Positions 25,825 to 34,430 of a stretch of 64,000 nt of DNA are shown here, one piece after another. The notes beneath the pieces are model-generated. The model made no database searches. It worked only from the letters and a program-made list of their open reading frames with translations, and was not told the DNA's origin. The first letter of the stretch is position 1. The number at the start of each line of letters is the position of its first letter. The DNA is from Pseudomonas sp. efr-133-TYG-5. GTDB taxonomy: Bacteria > Pseudomonadota > Gammaproteobacteria > Pseudomonadales > Pseudomonadaceae. The position numbers and the translations under genes were made by a program. The stretch spans positions 186,001 to 250,000 of the forward strand of contig NZ_JARVSM010000007.1 of the NCBI RefSeq assembly GCF_030209175.1. Reading direction: 5' to 3'.

Positions 25825-26178
25825 ATGTCTTACGTCGATATTTTTGTTGCACCCGTGCCGAACGCCAATCGTGAGCAGTACAAGCAGCACTGCGAGGTCG
25901 CGGCGAAACTGTTCAAGGAATACGGCGCCCTGAGCGTGGCCGAATGCTGGGGCGATGACGTGCCCGACGGCAAGGTCACTTCATTCCCGATGGCGGTGAA
26001 ACTCAAGGAAGGCGAAACCGTGGTATCCGGCTGGCTGGTCTGGCCGGACAAGGCCACCCGCGACGCCGGCATGGCGAAAATGATGCAGGACCCGCGCATG
26101 CAGCCGGACGCCAATCCCATGCCGTTCGACGGTCAGCGAATGATCTACGGCGGGTTCAATTTCCTGCTTCAGGCCTGA
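25825..26178 (+). CDS. DUF1428 family protein (YbaA-like)
   Basis: A 117-residue cytoplasmic protein of the DUF1428 family, whose fold is a dimeric alpha/beta ferredoxin-like barrel. Typical pieces are YVDIFVAPVPNANREQYKQH, LSVAECWGDDVPDGKVTSF and KMMQDPRM. The family has no assigned enzymatic role. The start has GGAG 8 nt upstream. Its close spacing behind the lipoprotein gene suggests one transcript, although nothing in sequence links their functions. Confidence 0.92.
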   Translation: MSYVDIFVAPVPNANREQYKQHCEVAAKLFKEYGALSVAECWGDDVPDGKVTSFPMAVKLKEGETVVSGWLVWPDKATRDAGMAKMMQDPRMQPDANPMPFDGQRMIYGGFNFLLQA

Positions 26179-26286
26179 TGCCGGCGCGCGGGCGCCGTCA
26201 ACCTGCGCCGCGCTGTACGCGCTCGCCGGCGAAGGCGATCGTCGTGTCGCGACGCCTGCGCCGGCAAGGCCGCGTGCGCCTGCCGG

Positions 26287-26481
26287 TCATTCTGCCGACG
26301 GTGTGATCCGGCAGCCCTTGCGGTTGCGAATCTGCTCGTCGGTGGGCCGTTCGCGGACGAATTCGAAACGCGGCTCGCCCTCGCTGTAATGCACCAGCCA
26401 GCCCCATTCCAGTTCCTGTTCATTCTGTCCGGGGTGCGGCGGTCGGGCCCACCAGGGTTCTTTGCTGAGGATCTCGCGCAT
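26287..26481 (-). CDS. Small conserved-type protein, 64 residues
   Basis: A 64-residue ORF with a good GGAGGACATC ribosome site just before the ATG at 26481. It is rich in Trp, Arg and Glu (EPWWARPPHPGQNEQELEWGWL) and has no membrane helix. I do not recognise it. It sits divergent from thpR with about 110 nt between them. Codon use fits the surrounding genes. Confidence 0.6.
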   Translation of the reverse strand: MREILSKEPWWARPPHPGQNEQELEWGWLVHYSEGEPRFEFVRERPTDEQIRNRKGCRITPSAE

Positions 26482-26589
26482 GATGTCCTCCGGTCGATGG
26501 CAATGGCTGAACTATAAACCCGCTGTGGCGAGTCGGCGGAAAATCGCCGTGTAGAATCTCCGGATCGACACTTGTGAAGGAGAGGGGCC

Positions 26590-27129
26590 ATGACGGATGA
26601 AAAGCATGCGCAGCAGCCGTCCAAGCGGCTGTTTTTCGCCCTGGACTGCCCGCCGGCGCAACGCAAGGCCATTGCCCAGTGGCGCGGCGCGCTGGGTCTG
26701 CGCGCCGGCAAACCGGTGCCGGCGGCCAATTTTCACCTGACGTTGCTGTTCCTCGGCGCGGTGCCGCTGGCGCAGATCAGTGAAGTCTGCGAAGCCGCGA
26801 GCAACGTGCGCACGTCGGGCGAGGTATTGAAGATTTCGCTGGATCGCTTGCAGGTCTGGCACCGTGCCGGGGTCCTGTCGCTGGCGCCGGAGCAGGCCCC
26901 GCCGAGCTTGCTGCGGCTGGTCTATGCGTTGGAGCAGGCGATGTTGCCATTCGGCTTCGAAGAGGTGACACGCGAGTACCGTCCGCACCTGACGCTGGCC
27001 CGCGATTACCGGGCAGCGGAGCCCGAGGCCACGACGCCGCCGGCATTCTTTCTGCGTGCCGAGCGCTTTGCCTTGTTCGAATCGCACAAGGGGCAATACC
27101 GGGTGCTGGCCGATTGGCCGCTGATTTGA
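26590..27129 (+). CDS. thpR: RNA 2',3'-cyclic phosphodiesterase (ThpR/LigT-type)
   Basis: A 179-residue 2H phosphoesterase. The two His-x-Thr motifs that form the active site are visible as FHLTLLFLG (residues about 48-56) and PHLTLARD (about 129-136), separated by the usual 75-80 residues. Such proteins hydrolyse 2',3'-cyclic phosphates of RNA and can ligate tRNA halves in vitro. It starts with RLFFALDCPPAQR, the family N-terminus. A ribosome site AAGGAGAG precedes the ATG. Monocistronic. Confidence 0.92.
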   Translation: MTDEKHAQQPSKRLFFALDCPPAQRKAIAQWRGALGLRAGKPVPAANFHLTLLFLGAVPLAQISEVCEAASNVRTSGEVLKISLDRLQVWHRAGVLSLAPEQAPPSLLRLVYALEQAMLPFGFEEVTREYRPHLTLARDYRAAEPEATTPPAFFLRAERFALFESHKGQYRVLADWPLI

Positions 27130-27134
27130 GGCAA

Positions 27135-27157
27135 TAAAAAAGGCGCCCGAGGGCGCC
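27135..27157 (-). terminator. Terminator downstream of potF
   Basis: Reading leftward: GGCGCCC-TC-GGGCGCC followed by a T-run (A-run at 27135-27141 on the given strand). A 7-bp GC stem with a 2-nt loop. It lies about 130 nt after the potF stop and also past the thpR stop. Confidence 0.8.
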
Positions 27158-27287
27158 GAAGTCACCTGAACCGAGGGAGCCAGGTGAGGCCGTTCCTAGA
27201 GAGGGTGCAGCGGTGGTAAGGCGCTGCGTGAACGGAAATCCTGGCTGGTCGTTGCCCCGCCCGGCGTGGCAGCGATCAGTGTGTGGG

Positions 27288-28385
27288 TTACTTGCCGAGT
27301 TTCACTCGCGTCCAGCCGCGGGTCATGATGCGCTGGGTGGCAATCGGCTGATCCGGCACCGCGTACAGCGTGGCCATCACCGCTTGCGACGGGTACGAGC
27401 CCGGGTCGTTGCGGATCGCTTCGTCCACCAGCGGCGTGGCGGCCGCGTTGGCGTTGCTGTAGCCGTTGCTGTTGGTGATCTCGGCGATGATGTCGGGACG
27501 CATCAGGAAATCCATGAACAGGTAGGCGTTGTCGACGTTCGCCGCATCCCGGGGGATGGCGACCATGTCATAGAAACTGCCGGCGCCTTCCTTGGGAATG
27601 CTGTAGTCGATCTTCACCTGGTTGCCCGATTCCACGGCGCGGGCCTTGGCCTGCAGCACGTCACCGGAGTAACCGACCGCCACGCAGATGTTGCCGTTGG
27701 CCAGGTCCGAGATGTACTTCGACGAATGGAAATACGCCACGTACGGACGGATCTTCATGAACAGCGCTTCGGCTTCGAGGATGTGCGCCTTGTCCTTGTC
27801 GTTCACCGGATAGCCCAGGTAGTGCAGGGCGGCGGGGAGCATTTCGGTCGGCGAATCGAGGAAACTGATGCCACAGGCTTTGAGCTTCTCGGCGTTCTCC
27901 GGTTTGAACAGCAGGTCCCATGAGTTGGTCGGGGCGTTGGCACCGAGCACTTCCCTGACCTTGTCCGGGTTGTAGCCGATGCCGATCGAGCCCCACATGT
28001 ACGGAAACGCGTGGGCGTTGTCCGGATCACTGGCGGAGGCGTTTTTCAGCAGCACCGGGTTGAGATTCTTCCAGTTCGGCAGCTTCGATTTGTCCAGGGT
28101 CTGGTAGACGCCGGCCTTGATCTGCTTGGCCAGGAAACTGTTGGACGGCACGACGATGTCGTAGCCGGATTTGCCCGCCAGCAGCCGCGCCTCGAGGGTT
28201 TCGTTGCTGTCGAAGACGTCGTAGGTCACCTGGATGCCGGTCTCGTCTTCGAACTTCTTGACGGTGTCCGGGGCGATGTAATCGGACCAGTTGTACACAC
28301 GCAAAACCTTGTCGTTGGCCTGGGCGCCCATAGCCATTGCGCCCATTAAGGACAGTGTCAGCAGAGTCCTGCCAAACATTTTCAT
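27288..28385 (-). CDS. potF: Polyamine-binding periplasmic protein
   Basis: A 365-residue solute-binding protein with a signal peptide (residues 1-24, ending GAQA). It feeds putrescine/spermidine-like amines to the membrane permease encoded upstream. Family features: VLRVYNWSDYIAPDTVKKFE at the start of the mature protein, GSGYDIVVPS-type segment (GYDIVVPSNSF), SYMGSIGIGYNP-like FPYMWGSIGIGYN, and SPTEMLPAALHYLGY. The ATG at 28385 has GGAG 8 nt upstream. It is the last of four genes (potG-potH-potI-potF), separated from potI by a 153-nt gap with a stable hairpin. Exact substrate (putrescine vs other diamine) cannot be read; SpuD/SpuE-type is a valid alternative name. Confidence 0.9.
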   Translation of the reverse strand: MKMFGRTLLTLSLMGAMAMGAQANDKVLRVYNWSDYIAPDTVKKFEDETGIQVTYDVFDSNETLEARLLAGKSGYDIVVPSNSFLAKQIKAGVYQTLDKSKLPNWKNLNPVLLKNASASDPDNAHAFPYMWGSIGIGYNPDKVREVLGANAPTNSWDLLFKPENAEKLKACGISFLDSPTEMLPAALHYLGYPVNDKDKAHILEAEALFMKIRPYVAYFHSSKYISDLANGNICVAVGYSGDVLQAKARAVESGNQVKIDYSIPKEGAGSFYDMVAIPRDAANVDNAYLFMDFLMRPDIIAEITNSNGYSNANAAATPLVDEAIRNDPGSYPSQAVMATLYAVPDQPIATQRIMTRGWTRVKLGK

Positions 28386-28473
28386 CGGTGAAACTCCATT
28401 CTTTTTATTCAAAAACACTTAGCTGAAACTTGATCGACAAGTGCCTTTCTCTAGGCGCTGTCGACTGAAACGA

Positions 28474-28520
28474 CGCTGCGATCCTTTGCGCTGCAACAAC
28501 AGAATCAAAGGATCGCAGCG
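28474..28520. repeat. 15-bp inverted repeat between potI and potF
   Basis: CGCTGCGATCCTTTG at 28474-28488 and its perfect complement at 28506-28520, loop 17 nt. There is no T-run, so it is not a simple terminator. It resembles the widespread GATCGCAGC repeat of this genus, but in this position it could protect the upstream mRNA or the potF message from decay. Confidence 0.75.
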
Positions 28521-28538
28521 TGCCGTAGCGTCTACAGG

Positions 28539-29414
28539 TCAGGCAGTGGCTGCACGTTGCGGCTGCTGCCACGACTCGTTCGCGGTCTGATCCATCGCTT
28601 CCTGAATCGCCTTCTTGCGGCTGGCCTCTGCCTTGCGGCCGAAGTACCAGACCAGGAACGTCACCAGCGACACCGCCAGCAGAATCAGGCTGGCCACCGC
28701 GTTGATTTCCGGCTTCACGCCCAGGCGCACCGCCGAGAACACTTCCATCGGCAGGGTGGTGGAGCCCGGACCGGAAACGAAGCTGGCCAGTACCAGGTCA
28801 TCCAGCGACAGGGCGAACGACATCATCCCGCCCGCCGCCAGCGACGGCGCGATCATGGGGATGGTGATCAGGAAAAACACCTTGAACGGCTTGGCGCCCA
28901 GATCCATCGCGGCTTCTTCGATCGACAGATCCAGCTCCCGCAGGCGCGCGGAGACTACCACCGCCACATAGGCGGCACAAAACGTGGTGTGGGCGATCCA
29001 GATGGTGACGATGCCACGCTCCTGCGGCCAGCCGATCAACTGCGCCATCGCCACGAACAGCAGCAACAGCGACAGACCGGTGATCACCTCAGGCATTACC
29101 AGCGGCGCGGTGACCAGACCACCGAACAGCGTACGACCCTTGAAGCGCGTAACGCGGGTCAGCACGAACGCGGCCAGCGTACCCAGCGCCACGGCGGCCA
29201 CGGCGGTGTAGCAGGCGATTTCCAGCGAGCGCACTACCGAGCCCATCAGTTGCGTGTTGTCGAGCAGGCCGACGTACCACTTCACCGACCAGCCGCCCCA
29301 CACCGTCACCAGTTTCGAGGCGTTGAACGAGTAGATCACCAGAATCAGCATCGGCAGATAGATGAACATCAGGCCGAAGATCAGCATGAACTTTGCAAAA
29401 CCGAAGCGTTTCAT
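28539..29414 (-). CDS. potI: Polyamine ABC transporter permease
   Basis: A 291-residue inner-membrane permease with six membrane segments. The ABC-permease EAA loop is visible as SIEEAAMDLGAKPFKVFFLI, the site that contacts the ATPase. It pairs with PotH and its start overlaps the potH stop codon by 4 bp. Length is that of PotI (281 in E. coli) with a short charged C-terminal tail (ASRKKAIQEAMDQ). Typical of the PotC/PotI subfamily. Confidence 0.93.
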   Translation of the reverse strand: MKRFGFAKFMLIFGLMFIYLPMLILVIYSFNASKLVTVWGGWSVKWYVGLLDNTQLMGSVVRSLEIACYTAVAAVALGTLAAFVLTRVTRFKGRTLFGGLVTAPLVMPEVITGLSLLLLFVAMAQLIGWPQERGIVTIWIAHTTFCAAYVAVVVSARLRELDLSIEEAAMDLGAKPFKVFFLITIPMIAPSLAAGGMMSFALSLDDLVLASFVSGPGSTTLPMEVFSAVRLGVKPEINAVASLILLAVSLVTFLVWYFGRKAEASRKKAIQEAMDQTANESWQQPQRAATA

Positions 29415-30325
29415 CCCCGTCCCTCCATCTCTTTGGCCTGGCTGCGGTTGAACAGCAGGATCGGCACAATCAGGATCAGCAGCATCACCACCGCCAGGGC
29501 GGACGCCACCGGCCAGTCGCGGTTATTGAAGAACTCTTGCCACAGCACGCGACCGATCATCAGGGTCTCCGGGCCACCCAGCAGCTCCGGAATGACGAAC
29601 TCGCCGACCACCGGAATGAACACCAGCATGCAACCGGCGATGATGCCGTTCTTGGCCAGCGGCACGGTGATTTTCCAGAAGTTGTTGAAGTTGCTCGAGC
29701 CCAGGTCGGACGCGGCTTCCAGCAGGCTGCCGTCATGCTTGACGAGGTTGGCGTACAGCGGCAGCACCATGAACGGCAGGTAGGCGTAGACCACCCCGAT
29801 ATACACCGCGGTGTTGGTGTTGAGGATCTCGATCGGGTGATCGGTCAGCCCCGTCCACATCAGAAACGCGTTGAGCAGACCGTTGTTGCTGAGAATGCCC
29901 ATCCACGCATACACGCGGATCAGGATCGCGGTCCAGGTCGGCATCATGATCAACAGCAGCAGGACGTTCTGCGCTTCCTTGCTGGCCTTGGTGATCGCGT
30001 AGGCCATCGGGAAACCGATCACCAGGCACATCAGCGTGCTCAGGGCGGCTACCTTCAGCGAGCCGAGGTAGGCCGACAGGTACAGCTCGTCTTCGCCGAG
30101 CATGGTGTAGTTGCCGATGTTCAGCAGCAGCTGGAATTTCTGTTCGGCGTAGGTGTAGATCTCCGAGTACGGCGGGATCGACAGGGCGGCTTCCGAGAAG
30201 CTGATCTTCATCACCAGGAAAAACGGCAGCATGAAGAACAGGAACAGCCAGAGGAACGGAATGCCGATCACCAGTTTGCGTCCGCTGGGCACCAGGCGCA
30301 GGAATTGCTGATTGAATGTTTTCAT
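29411..30325 (-). CDS. potH: Polyamine ABC transporter permease
   Basis: A 304-residue inner-membrane permease of the PotB/PotH subfamily. First helix WLFLFFMLPFFLVMKISFS; periplasmic loop follows; the EAA coupling loop is LLEAASDLGSSNFNNFWKI. The start is at the ATG at 30325, which overlaps the potG stop. Forms the translocation pore with PotI. Confidence 0.93.
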   Translation of the reverse strand: MKTFNQQFLRLVPSGRKLVIGIPFLWLFLFFMLPFFLVMKISFSEAALSIPPYSEIYTYAEQKFQLLLNIGNYTMLGEDELYLSAYLGSLKVAALSTLMCLVIGFPMAYAITKASKEAQNVLLLLIMMPTWTAILIRVYAWMGILSNNGLLNAFLMWTGLTDHPIEILNTNTAVYIGVVYAYLPFMVLPLYANLVKHDGSLLEAASDLGSSNFNNFWKITVPLAKNGIIAGCMLVFIPVVGEFVIPELLGGPETLMIGRVLWQEFFNNRDWPVASALAVVMLLILIVPILLFNRSQAKEMEGRG

Positions 30326-31464
30326 GAGCGCAGTACCACGCCGCTGTCGTCTTCCCACCAGACGTAGACCTTGTCGTCCCAGGTCGGACGGGCGCCACGG
30401 CGTTCGGCGTTGGCCATGAACGACTGGACGATCTTGCCGCCAGGCAATTCGACGTAGAACACCGAGTGGCCGCCGAGGTAGGCGATGTCATGCACCTTGC
30501 CTTCCGACCAGTTGTAGCGCACCTCTGGTTTGATCGTGCTGACGAGCATCTTTTCCGGGCGGATCGCGTAGGTGATCGACTTGTCCTGCACCGACGTGCT
30601 GACGCCGTGACCGACGTAGATTTTCTGCTGCAGGTCCGGGCTGTGAATGATCGCGTGGCCTTCGAGGTCTTCCACCACGGTGCCGTCGAAGGCATTCACG
30701 TTGCCGATGAACTCGCAGACCATGCGGCTGACCGGCGCTTCGTAGATGTCCACCGGGCTGCCGATCTGGGCGATCCAGCCCAGGTGCATGATCGCGATGC
30801 GTTCGGCCATGGTCATGGCTTCTTCCTGGTCATGGGTCACCATCACGCAGGTCACACCGACGCGCTCGATGATCTGCACCAGTTCCAGTTGCATCTGTGA
30901 GCGCAGCTTTTTATCCAGCGCGCCCATCGGCTCGTCGAGCAGCAACAGCTTCGGCCGCTTGGCCAGGGAGCGGGCGAGGGCGACGCGCTGGCGCTGACCG
31001 CCGGACAACTGATGGGGTTTGCGTCGGGCGTATTGGGTCATGTGCACCAGGCGCAGCATCTCTTCGACACGGGCGTCGATTTCGCTGGCCGGCAAACGGT
31101 CCTGCTTGAGGCCGAAGGCAATGTTCTGCGCCACGGTCATGTGCGGGAACAGCGCGTAGGACTGGAACATCATGTTGATCGGCCGCTCGTACGGCGGCAT
31201 GTCGGTGATGTCCACGCCGTCGAGCAGAATCCGCCCTTCGGTCGGCCGCTCGAAACCGGCAAGCATGCGCAGCAGGGTCGATTTGCCCGAACCGGAGCCA
31301 CCGAGCAGGGCGAAGATTTCGCCCTGGTGGATCTCCAGGGACACATCGTCGACGGCGGTGGTTTCGTCGAACTTCTTGGTCACGCGATCGACTTTCACCA
31401 GAACCTTTTTCGGTTGCTGATGACCTTCAAGGGCCTTCCTGTAAGTGCTGGAGGCGTTTGCCAT
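30322..31464 (-). CDS. potG: Polyamine ABC transporter ATP-binding protein
   Basis: A 380-residue cytoplasmic ATPase that energises the transporter. Walker A is GGSGSGKST, the ABC signature LSGGQRQR, Walker B LLLLDEP and the H-loop VTHDQEE. A C-terminal TOBE-type domain follows (VCEFIGNVNAFDGTVVEDL through IRPEKM). GGGAGTTTCAC precedes the ATG at 31464. It is the first gene of the potGHI-potF unit; the REP pair upstream separates it from puuD, which runs the same way. Confidence 0.94.
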   Translation of the reverse strand: MANASSTYRKALEGHQQPKKVLVKVDRVTKKFDETTAVDDVSLEIHQGEIFALLGGSGSGKSTLLRMLAGFERPTEGRILLDGVDITDMPPYERPINMMFQSYALFPHMTVAQNIAFGLKQDRLPASEIDARVEEMLRLVHMTQYARRKPHQLSGGQRQRVALARSLAKRPKLLLLDEPMGALDKKLRSQMQLELVQIIERVGVTCVMVTHDQEEAMTMAERIAIMHLGWIAQIGSPVDIYEAPVSRMVCEFIGNVNAFDGTVVEDLEGHAIIHSPDLQQKIYVGHGVSTSVQDKSITYAIRPEKMLVSTIKPEVRYNWSEGKVHDIAYLGGHSVFYVELPGGKIVQSFMANAERRGARPTWDDKVYVWWEDDSGVVLRS

Positions 31465-31560
31465 GTGAAACTCCCAACAGGTTTCGTTCGCTCGGCCAAC
31501 GTGGCCGGGCTTAAGTGGATTGCAAGCCTGCAGGTGCATTTGCGCTCGGATCACATTCCC

Positions 31561-31650
31561 TGTGGGAGCTGGCTTGCCAGCGATTGCGGTGGGTCATTCC
31601 CCAACAGTGTCGGAGGTGATGGCCTCATCGCTGGCAAGCCAGCTCCCACA
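31561..31650. repeat. REP inverted pair
   Basis: TGTGGGAGCTGGCTTGCCAG at 31561-31580 and its complement at 31631-31650, spaced by 50 bases. The remaining part of the 366-base gap to puuD has no recognisable gene. Confidence 0.85.
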
Positions 31651-31830
31651 GGGTTTTGCATTGATCTGACGGTCTTGCTCCTGCCATCCGGCTTGGTCGG
31701 CGCCGCCGTCCTGGCTGCCTGGGTCGTACTTGTTGTTATTACGGTTTGTTGTTTTCACGGATGACGGATACGCACACGCGTCGCCGCCGACCCCGTGGGG
31801 GCAGTAATCGTTAATCGGGTGGTGCTTGAG

Positions 31831-32592
31831 TCAGCGCTTGTGGCGTTGCGCCGCCCGTTGCCGGCAGGCCTCACCGAACGCCTGGAAAATCCGCAGGTAG
31901 TTCGGGTTGTCCAGCACTTGCCATTCCGGGTGCCATTGCACGCCGAGGGCGAAGGTCGGGCTGTGCTCCACCGAGATCGCCTCGATCAGGCCATCCGGAG
32001 CTACGGCTTCGGCCCGCAGGCCGGGCGCGAGACGGTCGATGCCCTGGCTGTGGATCGAGTTGACCTGGAATTCACCGGGCAACTCCAGGGCGGCGAACAC
32101 GCCGCCGTCCAGCACCGTCACGGCATGCGCCGCAGCGTACTGCACGGCCAGGTCCGGACTGTCGGCCTCGCGGTGGTCGAGCATGCCCGGCAACTCGTGC
32201 ACCTTCTGGTGCAGGCTGCCGCCGAAGGCCACGTTCATTTCCTGGAAGCCACGGCAGATGCCGAGCACCGGAACGCCCGCCGCGATGGCTGCACGCAATA
32301 AAGGAAGGGTGGTGGCGTCCCGCGCCGGATCGTGATCCGTGCCGGGTTCGCTGGCCGGGCCTTGATAGTGGAAGGGCTCCACGTTCGACGGCGAGCCGGT
32401 CAGCAACAGACCGTCGAGCTGACCCAGCAGGTCGTCGATTTCAGTCAGTTTGCCAAGGGAAGGAATGACCACCGGCAACCCCAGGGCCGCGACGCTGACA
32501 GCACGCAAGTACTTGTCGCCGCTGACGTGATAGGGGTGCAGGCCAATCTGTTTGACGCACGCAGTAACGCCGATCAATGGCTTGAATGCCAT
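31831..32592 (-). CDS. puuD: Gamma-glutamyl-GABA hydrolase (PuuD/PauD)
   Basis: A 253-residue class I glutamine-amidotransferase-like hydrolase. The catalytic Cys is in VLGICRGFQEM and the His-x-Glu in VQWHPEW, both in the family spacing. It splits gamma-glutamyl-GABA to GABA and glutamate, the last step of the pathway that puuA, puuB and puuC start. LLLTGSPSNVEP and GTDHDPARD are PuuD-like loops. The gene is divergent from puuA across a 282-base AT-rich region likely to hold both promoters. Confidence 0.92.
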   Translation of the reverse strand: MAFKPLIGVTACVKQIGLHPYHVSGDKYLRAVSVAALGLPVVIPSLGKLTEIDDLLGQLDGLLLTGSPSNVEPFHYQGPASEPGTDHDPARDATTLPLLRAAIAAGVPVLGICRGFQEMNVAFGGSLHQKVHELPGMLDHREADSPDLAVQYAAAHAVTVLDGGVFAALELPGEFQVNSIHSQGIDRLAPGLRAEAVAPDGLIEAISVEHSPTFALGVQWHPEWQVLDNPNYLRIFQAFGEACRQRAAQRHKR

Positions 32593-32874
32593 TTTTATTC
32601 ACCTCGAAGTTTGACACTTGAACGAGCTTTTCCGGAGCTTAGCCTCGTTGATTTTAATTAACAACTGCCATGTAAAAAATTCTAAACGCCGCTCATCAAA
32701 TCTTCATGATTCCAGGCCTTGCGGCGCCTGCATTGGCACGAGAGTGTTAAAAAAAGCCGGAAAAATAAACGCTGGACGGCTGGGTGTTCGCTATTGACTT
32801 CACTTTGCCTTTCGGATTGACTGGCTCGGCGAAACAGCGGTGAACATAATAATTAACAGCTAAATAGGTGCATC

Positions 32875-34251
32875 ATGTCGGTCCCTCTGCGTGCCGTTCA
32901 ACTCAACGAAGCAAACGCATTCCTTAAGAAACATCCTGAGGTTTTGTACGTCGACCTTCTGATTGCAGACATGAACGGTGTGGTGCGCGGCAAGCGCATC
33001 GAGCGCACCAGTCTTCACAAGGTTTACGAGAAAGGCATCAACCTGCCGGCCTCGCTCTTCGCGCTCGATATCAATGGCTCCACGGTGGAAAGCACCGGCC
33101 TGGGCCTGGATATCGGCGACGCCGACCGCATCTGCTACCCGATCCCCGGCACCCTGAGCATCGAGCCATGGCAGAAGCGCCCGACCGCGCAACTGCTGAT
33201 GACCATGCACGAAATCGAAGGCGAGCCGTTCTTTGCCGACCCGCGGGAAGTGCTGGCTAATGTGGTGCGCAAGTTCGACGCATTGGGCCTGACCATCTGC
33301 GCCGCGTTCGAACTGGAGTTCTACCTGATCGACCAGGACAACGTGAACGGCCGTCCGCAGTCGCCACGCTCGCCGGTGTCGGGCAAGCGTCCGGTGTCCA
33401 CTCAGGTCTACCTGATCGACGACCTCGACGAGTATGTCGACTGCCTGCAGGACATCCTCGAAGGCGCGAAAGAGCAGGGCATTCCGGCCGACGCCATCGT
33501 CAAGGAAAGCGCCCCGGCGCAGTTCGAAGTCAACCTGCATCACGTCTCCGACCCGATCAAGGCGTGCGACTACGCCGTCCTGCTCAAGCGTCTGGTGAAG
33601 AACATCGCCTATGACCACGAGATGGACACCACCTTCATGGCCAAGCCGTATCCGGGCCAGGCGGGCAATGGTCTGCACGTGCACATTTCGATCCTGGACA
33701 AGGACGGCAACAACATCTTCGCCAGCGAGGATCCCGAGCAGAACGCCGCGCTGCGTCACGCGATCGGCGGTGTGCTCGAGACCCTGCCGGCGCAGATGGC
33801 TTTCCTCTGCCCGAACGTCAACTCGTACCGGCGTTTCGGCGCGCAGTTCTATGTGCCGAACTCGCCGAGCTGGGGCATCGACAACCGCACCGTGGCCGTC
33901 CGTGTGCCGACCGGTTCGCCGGATGCCGTGCGCATCGAACACCGCGTAGCGGGTGCCGACGCCAACCCGTACCTGCTGATGGCGTCGGTGCTGGCCGGTA
34001 TTCACCATGGCCTGACCAACGAGATCGAACCGGGCGCGCCGGTTGAAGGCAACAGCTACGAGCAGAACGAACAGAGCCTGCCGAACAACCTGCGCGATGC
34101 GTTGCGCGAGCTGGACGACAGCGAAGTCATGGCCCGCTACATCGACCCGATGTACATCGACGTCTTCGTCGCGTGCAAGGAAAGCGAGCTGGCCGAGTTC
34201 GAAAACTCGATCTCTGACCTTGAGTACAACTGGTATCTGCATACCGTCTGA
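32875..34251 (+). CDS. puuA: Gamma-glutamylpolyamine (putrescine) synthetase
   Basis: A 458-residue glutamine-synthetase-fold ligase that joins glutamate to putrescine or a related amine using ATP. Motifs include ADMNGVVRGKRI near the start, AAFELEFYLID, APAQFEVNLHH, GNGLHVHISILD (ATP site) and ADANPYLLMASVLAGI. Length and motifs match PuuA and the PauA proteins. Start at 32875 follows a long AT-rich leader. First gene of the catabolic side of the cluster, divergent from puuD; a REP element separates it from the dehydrogenase gene. Confidence 0.92.
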   Translation: MSVPLRAVQLNEANAFLKKHPEVLYVDLLIADMNGVVRGKRIERTSLHKVYEKGINLPASLFALDINGSTVESTGLGLDIGDADRICYPIPGTLSIEPWQKRPTAQLLMTMHEIEGEPFFADPREVLANVVRKFDALGLTICAAFELEFYLIDQDNVNGRPQSPRSPVSGKRPVSTQVYLIDDLDEYVDCLQDILEGAKEQGIPADAIVKESAPAQFEVNLHHVSDPIKACDYAVLLKRLVKNIAYDHEMDTTFMAKPYPGQAGNGLHVHISILDKDGNNIFASEDPEQNAALRHAIGGVLETLPAQMAFLCPNVNSYRRFGAQFYVPNSPSWGIDNRTVAVRVPTGSPDAVRIEHRVAGADANPYLLMASVLAGIHHGLTNEIEPGAPVEGNSYEQNEQSLPNNLRDALRELDDSEVMARYIDPMYIDVFVACKESELAEFENSISDLEYNWYLHTV

Positions 34252-34286
34252 CGCTCAGGCGCTATCTCGCTAACACCGCAAACTCC

Positions 34287-34392
34287 TGTGGGAGCGGGCT
34301 TGCCCGCGAAGAGGCCAGCACCTTCAACATTGCAGGTGACTGGCCCACCGTATTCGCGAGCAAGTCGAATCGTCGCACCGTCGCTCCCACAG
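34287..34392. repeat. REP inverted pair, one arm with an inserted segment
   Basis: TGTGGGAGCGGGCTTGCCCGCG at 34287 opens the pair. The inverted arm TCGCGAGCAAG ... CGCTCCCACA carries an extra segment (TCGAATCGTCGCACCG) between its halves, ending at 34392. Confidence 0.75.
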
Positions 34393-34430
34393 GGATATCG
34401 GTCACTAATTCTTATATGTGAGTCACCCCC

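Noticed and set aside
28474..28520. potI/potF hairpin as a rho-independent terminator
   Set aside because: There is no T-run on either side, and the downstream gene belongs to the same transporter.
32733..32751. TTGGCACGAGAGTGTTAA as a sigma-54 promoter upstream of puuA
   Set aside because: The -24 element is good, but the -12 GC is missing at the required spacing.
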